Assembly (NCBI GenBank): GCA_023261755.1
Contig: JAGDXS010000023.1
Coordinates: 1 to 32,191 of the forward strand
Origin: Thermoplasmata archaeon
GTDB lineage: Archaea > Thermoplasmatota > Thermoplasmata > Thermoplasmatales > ARK-15
Direction of reading: 5' to 3'
DNA: 32,191 nt
Shown in pieces: positions 27,075 to 32,191 of this stretch (the stretch's first letter is position 1; every line of letters starts with the position of its first letter). The notes below the pieces were generated by a model that was not told the DNA's origin, made no database searches, and worked only from the letters and a program-made list of their open reading frames with translations. The translations under genes and the position numbers were made by a program.

Positions 27075-28026
27075 GATTTTTACCTAAATTTGAAAATTTA
27101 GCCAGCAGTGCATCGAGACCTATTTTTTCATTTGCACCCTCTGTAATTCTAAATTCAATATCTGCCATAATTTCTAACAACTGGACAAGTAAATCCTCAG
27201 GTATTGATATTTTGTAGAGTTCACTGTGCATTTGTTTTATAATATCTTCAGCTGCAACACCGTATTCAACTATCATCTTGTCTAAGAGTTCCCTCGCACC
27301 AAGAAAATCACCATTAAGTGACTTTTCAAGCATTTTTCTCACAACGTCCCTACTAGCTAAACCTGAAGCCTTGTAAATTATGTCTGAATTTATTTTTTCT
27401 CCCATACTGGCAGCTGCCTGCAGGATATTAATAGATTTCCTCATATCTCCATTTGCAACTATATATATAGCTTCAATTGCATCATCTTCAAGTTTTATTT
27501 TTTCTTTTTCTGCTATGTACTTCAATCTTCTCGAAATATCTTCCTTTGAAAGAGGTTTAAATCTAAAAATACTCGCCCTTGATTGTATAGGATCTATAAT
27601 CCTTGATGAGTAATTGCAGGATAATATGAACCTGCAAGTTTTTGAAAATTTTTCCATTGTTCTTCTTAATGCAGCCTGTGCATCTGGTGTTAAATGATCA
27701 GCTTCATCTAGAAAAATTATTTTAAATCCAACATCATTCGATGGAGCTGTTCTTGCATAATCTTTAATTTGTACCCTTACTGTATCTATTCCTCTCTCAT
27801 CACTTGCGTTTAATTCGTTAAAACTAGCCTTCCAATTTTCACCAAATAGACCAATTGCAAGTGCTATGGCACTTGTGGTCTTTCCTGTTCCTGGAGGACC
27901 AGCAAATATTAAATGGGGCATATTTTTCTCTTTTACATAAGATTTTAATCTTTCAACTATATAATCTTGGCCTACTATGTCATCAAGCTTAACAGGTCTA
28001 TATTTTTCGACCCATACGTCCTCCAT
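27067..28026 (-). CDS. rfcS: replication factor C small subunit
   Basis: 'EDVWVEKYRPVKLDDIVGQDYIVERLKSYVKEKNMPHLIFAGPPGTGKTTSAIALA' Walker A, 'IIFLDEADHLTPDAQAALRRTMEKFSKTCRFILSCNY' ; ORF track extends to 28110 but the family start is MEDVWVEKYRP. Confidence 0.97.
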   Translation of the reverse strand: MEDVWVEKYRPVKLDDIVGQDYIVERLKSYVKEKNMPHLIFAGPPGTGKTTSAIALAIGLFGENWKASFNELNASDERGIDTVRVQIKDYARTAPSNDVGFKIIFLDEADHLTPDAQAALRRTMEKFSKTCRFILSCNYSSRIIDPIQSRASIFRFKPLSKEDISRRLKYIAEKEKIKLEDDAIEAIYIVANGDMRKSINILQAAASMGEKINSDIIYKASGLASRDVVRKMLEKSLNGDFLGARELLDKMIVEYGVAAEDIIKQMHSELYKISIPEDLLVQLLEIMADIEFRITEGANEKIGLDALLAKFSNLGKNQK

Positions 28027-28192
28027 AATATTACACCATATTTGCTTATATCTTAACATTATATTATTTTTTTCATTTTTATATATCCAATTATTTAAAT
28101 AAAAATACAAATTACTTTATATCCTTATACCAAAAAGTATTTAATTAGGAATAGTTTTCCTTCTTTAATCCCGAAATTTGGAGGGATGATAT

Positions 28193-31100
28193 TTGAGATC
28201 AATTAATGCAAAAAGTGCAATGGCTTTAGTGATTATTTCAGTGTTCCTAGTGAGCTCTATGTTTGTTCCTTTGGAGTCCAGTGCTCAAAGTATAAAAACT
28301 GGGAATGTGAATATTGGAGTGATGTATTATGATACAGTTACACATGAAGTGGATTATATTAGCGGATTGACAGTTAACTTAATAGATTATTCTGGGCATG
28401 TTATATCATCCCAGGTTTCAAATCCAATAGTTACATTTACAAATGTTCAGATAGGGAATTATATACTCCAAATAACACCACAGAAGATTGGTAATTATGC
28501 ATATAGCTTTGATTATACTCCAATAAAAGTTACTACAGCAGGTGCCAATATAACAAATGTAGTTGTCCAAAGGACACCAATAAATCAAAATGTTAATTTA
28601 ACAATTATGAATAAGGGAGCTCCTTTGGTGGGGGTACAAGTAAGTGCTTACACATTATATAATTTAGAGATATTTTCAGGATATACAGGTTCCAAGGGGA
28701 ATATAACATTCAATGCAACACCAGGATCATTTATACTTGTAATTACCAATAATAATGGTGGTGCGATCAAAAATTATTATACGAATATAAATGCGCCATA
28801 TGCAGGATCAGTGGATTTATCCAACTTTTACCACATATTTGGTATGGTTAAGGATAATACCACTGGAACGCTTGTAAGTTCCACAGTAAGGATAAGCATA
28901 TTCAATGATCAGGGTCTCTGGGATGTTCTAAATTTCAATAACGGAATCTTTGATTTCTATATTTATGGTGGTCCTTACACAATTTATCTTACTGCAGATG
29001 GTTATTCAATAACTAGTATACCCTACCAGTCAGGTTATTATGTTATCTCCCTCGGAAAGACTTATAACTATTATCAATACAATTATGGATTTTCATCAGA
29101 TTTCAAATACCTTTACATGAATGAAACGTTCTACTTAAACAATAAAACAACATTTCAGTCTCTACCATATTCTTCAATGACAATTCTTTACTACCAATTA
29201 CTTTTCAATAATATGAATCAGTATTCACTTCAACAATTTTTCCTAAATTCATTGCCAATATATTCAAACAATTTAGTGACATTATCAAATTATACTTATT
29301 CACTTAGGGGCTCATCAATAAGTGCAATATCAATGAATTATAATGGATTTTATGTTAAAATTACATCAGAATATTACAATGCATCAGTAAATTCATCCAA
29401 CATTTTATCAGAAAATGGATACATACCCATATATCTTCATGTTGAGCAAAACAATGTATATGGTGCCCAGAATATTTATAATTATAGTGTATCAATACCA
29501 AGCAATTATGAACTATCAAATACTGTTACAGGCGCTTCAGAGACAGGATACATAAATAATTTAAAAATAACAAATGCTACACAATCTTCAATAGAATTGG
29601 ATCTTAAAGTGAGAAAAGCCCCTGAAATAGTTTTGGGTTCAAGCACTTTCATAATGTACTGGCATGGAATGACACCAGGTAATTATATACTCAATGATAG
29701 CGCAAGCAATTTTACAGTTGTTGTACCAGCAAATAAAGAAATATCATATAACGTAAGTCTTGCTGTTAAGGACATGGTTAGAAATCAATATTCCTGGACT
29801 CAGATGACATTTAACTGGACATTTGACGGAACGTTAGTTTCAAGCGGCATTGGAGATGCAAATGTATCTTATTCTTTAAATCCAGGAATACACAAGCTTA
29901 ATCTACAGGTAACAGATGTTGGAAATAATGTTAACAGTACGACAATAACCATATACTCAGATGGGGCATATCCAGCAAGCTATACGTATATAAGTTATTT
30001 AACAAGCCCGGATAAATACATAATCTCATGGAATGTTTACACAAACAATAGTGCCTATTATGTTTATAATGGAACTGGTACTTCTGTGGCTGTATTAAAC
30101 AATAAGGTAGTTTTTGGTCAAATAACTGTGGATGAGAACAAGGAAATAACTTTAAATGTTAAATCAATTACTGATACAATAAATGGAGTAGTTCCATCAC
30201 ATGAGACAACAACTGTAATTTGGCATATTAATAATACAAAATATGTAGGTTTAAGTGTTAATTATACATTCAGTTACCCTACCAGAAATACAAATGACTG
30301 GATAAATGTAACATATATGGATCAGGTAGGCAATAATATTACCGTTTCAATTCCAGTATTTGTTAAGGATACATTAAAACCAGTACCTGTTATAATATTC
30401 CAGAATTCTACAAATGCAACCGTTTCACAAATATATGAGAATCAAACAATTAAGTTGAATGGAACGAATTCATATGATCCCCAGAATGGTCAGATAGTTT
30501 TATACAATTGGACAATTAAAAGTTCTTCAGGTAAGGTACTTTCAATAAATTCAACAAATTTCACTGTTATATCAGGATCATTGACTAGCAGTGTAGTCAC
30601 TTTAAAATTCAATGCATATGGAACATATACCATTTTATTGAACGTATCTGACAGGTCAGGAAATTATAATACAACATCAAGGACATTAAATGTAGTACCA
30701 GTTGCACCAGATTTATTACTTAACAATGTAACATGGCATGGAAATTTAACAGCTGGCTCATCAACAACATTTTATGTAAATGTGACAAACACAGGTAATG
30801 CTCCTGCAACAAAATACTATCTTGAATTGTATGTGAATGGCAAAGAGGTTTCAAATGTAACATATTACAATCTTGCTGTAAATAAAACTGTAAAACTTTT
30901 TATATCTTGGACACCATCTTCTTCAGGTAACTTTACACTGAAATTTGAAGCATATACACCTCAGGAACCTACAATGTATCTTGGAGACAATGTTCAAACT
31001 AAAGTAGTATCAGTTCAAGAAGCAGGCTGGGTATTACCAGTTACAATTTTGGGCATAATACTTGTAATAGTTGTCTTAGCATTCATTGGATGGAGAATAA

Positions 31101-31198
31101 AGAAGGGCGGATCAACGGTCACTAAGAAACAGAAGCCTCAGGAAAAAGAACAACAAAAGAAGAGCAGTGGATTACTACATAAAAAAGAAGAAAAATAA
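28193..31198 (+). CDS. large secreted, membrane-anchored surface (S-layer-like) glycoprotein candidate
   Basis: TTG start preceded by GGAGGG; signal peptide 'AMALVIISVFLVSSMFVPLESSAQS', many sequons, PKD-like ('LNGTNSYDPQNGQIVLYNWTI') and CARDB-like ('PDLLLNNVTWHGNLTAGSSTTFYVNVTNTGNAPA') domains, C-terminal TM and Lys-rich tail. Confidence 0.82.
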   Translation: MRSINAKSAMALVIISVFLVSSMFVPLESSAQSIKTGNVNIGVMYYDTVTHEVDYISGLTVNLIDYSGHVISSQVSNPIVTFTNVQIGNYILQITPQKIGNYAYSFDYTPIKVTTAGANITNVVVQRTPINQNVNLTIMNKGAPLVGVQVSAYTLYNLEIFSGYTGSKGNITFNATPGSFILVITNNNGGAIKNYYTNINAPYAGSVDLSNFYHIFGMVKDNTTGTLVSSTVRISIFNDQGLWDVLNFNNGIFDFYIYGGPYTIYLTADGYSITSIPYQSGYYVISLGKTYNYYQYNYGFSSDFKYLYMNETFYLNNKTTFQSLPYSSMTILYYQLLFNNMNQYSLQQFFLNSLPIYSNNLVTLSNYTYSLRGSSISAISMNYNGFYVKITSEYYNASVNSSNILSENGYIPIYLHVEQNNVYGAQNIYNYSVSIPSNYELSNTVTGASETGYINNLKITNATQSSIELDLKVRKAPEIVLGSSTFIMYWHGMTPGNYILNDSASNFTVVVPANKEISYNVSLAVKDMVRNQYSWTQMTFNWTFDGTLVSSGIGDANVSYSLNPGIHKLNLQVTDVGNNVNSTTITIYSDGAYPASYTYISYLTSPDKYIISWNVYTNNSAYYVYNGTGTSVAVLNNKVVFGQITVDENKEITLNVKSITDTINGVVPSHETTTVIWHINNTKYVGLSVNYTFSYPTRNTNDWINVTYMDQVGNNITVSIPVFVKDTLKPVPVIIFQNSTNATVSQIYENQTIKLNGTNSYDPQNGQIVLYNWTIKSSSGKVLSINSTNFTVISGSLTSSVVTLKFNAYGTYTILLNVSDRSGNYNTTSRTLNVVPVAPDLLLNNVTWHGNLTAGSSTTFYVNVTNTGNAPATKYYLELYVNGKEVSNVTYYNLAVNKTVKLFISWTPSSSGNFTLKFEAYTPQEPTMYLGDNVQTKVVSVQEAGWVLPVTILGIILVIVVLAFIGWRIKKGGSTVTKKQKPQEKEQQKKSSGLLHKKEEK

Positions 31199-31203
31199 AT
31201 TTT

Positions 31204-31947
31204 TTAATTTTTATTTTCTATTTTTTCTTGTTTTTCATCCGTGTGTTTTTCTTCAGTTTTCTTCTCTTCTTCTTTTGGTTTGTATATTTCAATGAATCTT
31301 ATTTCTTTATTTGTATAATCCCTTAAATTTGCTACTATATAGTACTTAGCAGATATCCATTCATTCCTGTATTTACAACTTTCAGCTAAGATTATTTCCA
31401 AATGATCATCGAAATCTTTTACCTTAAATTCATTTATATCTAGTCCATAACTTGCCTCAATCAATGCAATTGCTTTATTTTCTATACCCTCAACAATTTC
31501 TTTGACAACGAATTTATAATGGAGTTTTTTTCCTGCAAGTGGATTGTTATAATCCACAAGTATTCTTCCAGGAGAGATAGAAACTACTTTTCCCCTCATT
31601 CCATTGATTAATACAAACTTTCCAATTTCAGGTGTTATTTTATTTTTTTCGAACTCTGCGTATGAATGTATTTTTAATAATGATGGTTTTCTATCTCCAT
31701 ATGCCTTAGATGGATCTAGAAATACATCATATTCTTTTCCAACTTCAGCCTTCATAATCTCTTCTTCTAAAGCTTCAAGAACCATTTTCTTTCCAAGAAT
31801 AATTACTTCTGGGGCATATCTCCTGTTTGGATCATGTATGCCATTGTCCTTTGCTATTTGTTCTATAGTAGTATCGTAAATTTCCTCTTTATCTTGTTCT
31901 ATTGTCCATAATGTATAATCGATTCTTACAATGTCACCATTATTCAT
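31204..31947 (-). CDS. FKBP-type peptidyl-prolyl cis-trans isomerase (SlyD-like)
   Basis: 'NNGDIVRIDYTLWTIEQDKEEIYDTT...IILGKKMVLEALEEEIMKAEVGKEYDVFLDPSKAYGDRKPSLL', 'GRILVDYNNPLAGKKLHYKFVVKEIV'. Confidence 0.9.
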   Translation of the reverse strand: MNNGDIVRIDYTLWTIEQDKEEIYDTTIEQIAKDNGIHDPNRRYAPEVIILGKKMVLEALEEEIMKAEVGKEYDVFLDPSKAYGDRKPSLLKIHSYAEFEKNKITPEIGKFVLINGMRGKVVSISPGRILVDYNNPLAGKKLHYKFVVKEIVEGIENKAIALIEASYGLDINEFKVKDFDDHLEIILAESCKYRNEWISAKYYIVANLRDYTNKEIRFIEIYKPKEEEKKTEEKHTDEKQEKIENKN

Positions 31948-32191
31948 GATTCATCACATCCATTTTTGATTTAGAACCACAATATATAAAAGATATTTAA
32001 TCCTTTCATTTAAAAAAGGAGCTCAGTAGAAATCCTCAGAAAAATATTTAAAGAAGAGGGTTTTTGTCGCATTTATGTCATACCCAAATATGACTAAAAC
32101 ACTCAAAGTTGGCATGAATAACGATGTTTATAAATTTGACTGAATTGTAAATTTTCTTTTGCTGGCTTTTTTTCAGCAACACGAAATCAGT

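Overview
The window is an AT-rich archaeal chromosome segment, most likely Thermoplasmata/Thermoplasmatales (an inference from gene content and composition). It is almost entirely coding and carries mostly informational housekeeping genes. These include the eL18-uL13-uS9-rpoN block with tRNA-Pro; the proteasome/exosome superoperon psmA-SBDS-rrp4-rrp41-rrp42-eL43-rpoP; aspS, trm1, rfcS, map and tsaC with tRNA-Asn. The accessory part is dominated by cell-surface and N-glycosylation genes. The main one is a 2104-aa AglB/STT3 oligosaccharyltransferase with a ~1180-aa sequon-rich C-terminal array of beta-sandwich-like modules, translationally coupled to a small anchored surface protein. A separate ~1000-aa anchored surface protein lies downstream. 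Other points worth a second look are: an ACD-alpha ORF overlapping a GNAT ORF (a possible split or frameshifted protein-acetyltransferase arrangement); a tRNA-Asn ending 4 nt before the tsaC start; a short RuvC/YqgF-fold protein; a Get3/ArsA-like ATPase next to NadM; and small ORFs missed by the ORF track. I saw no CRISPR array, rRNA, or clear mobile element.
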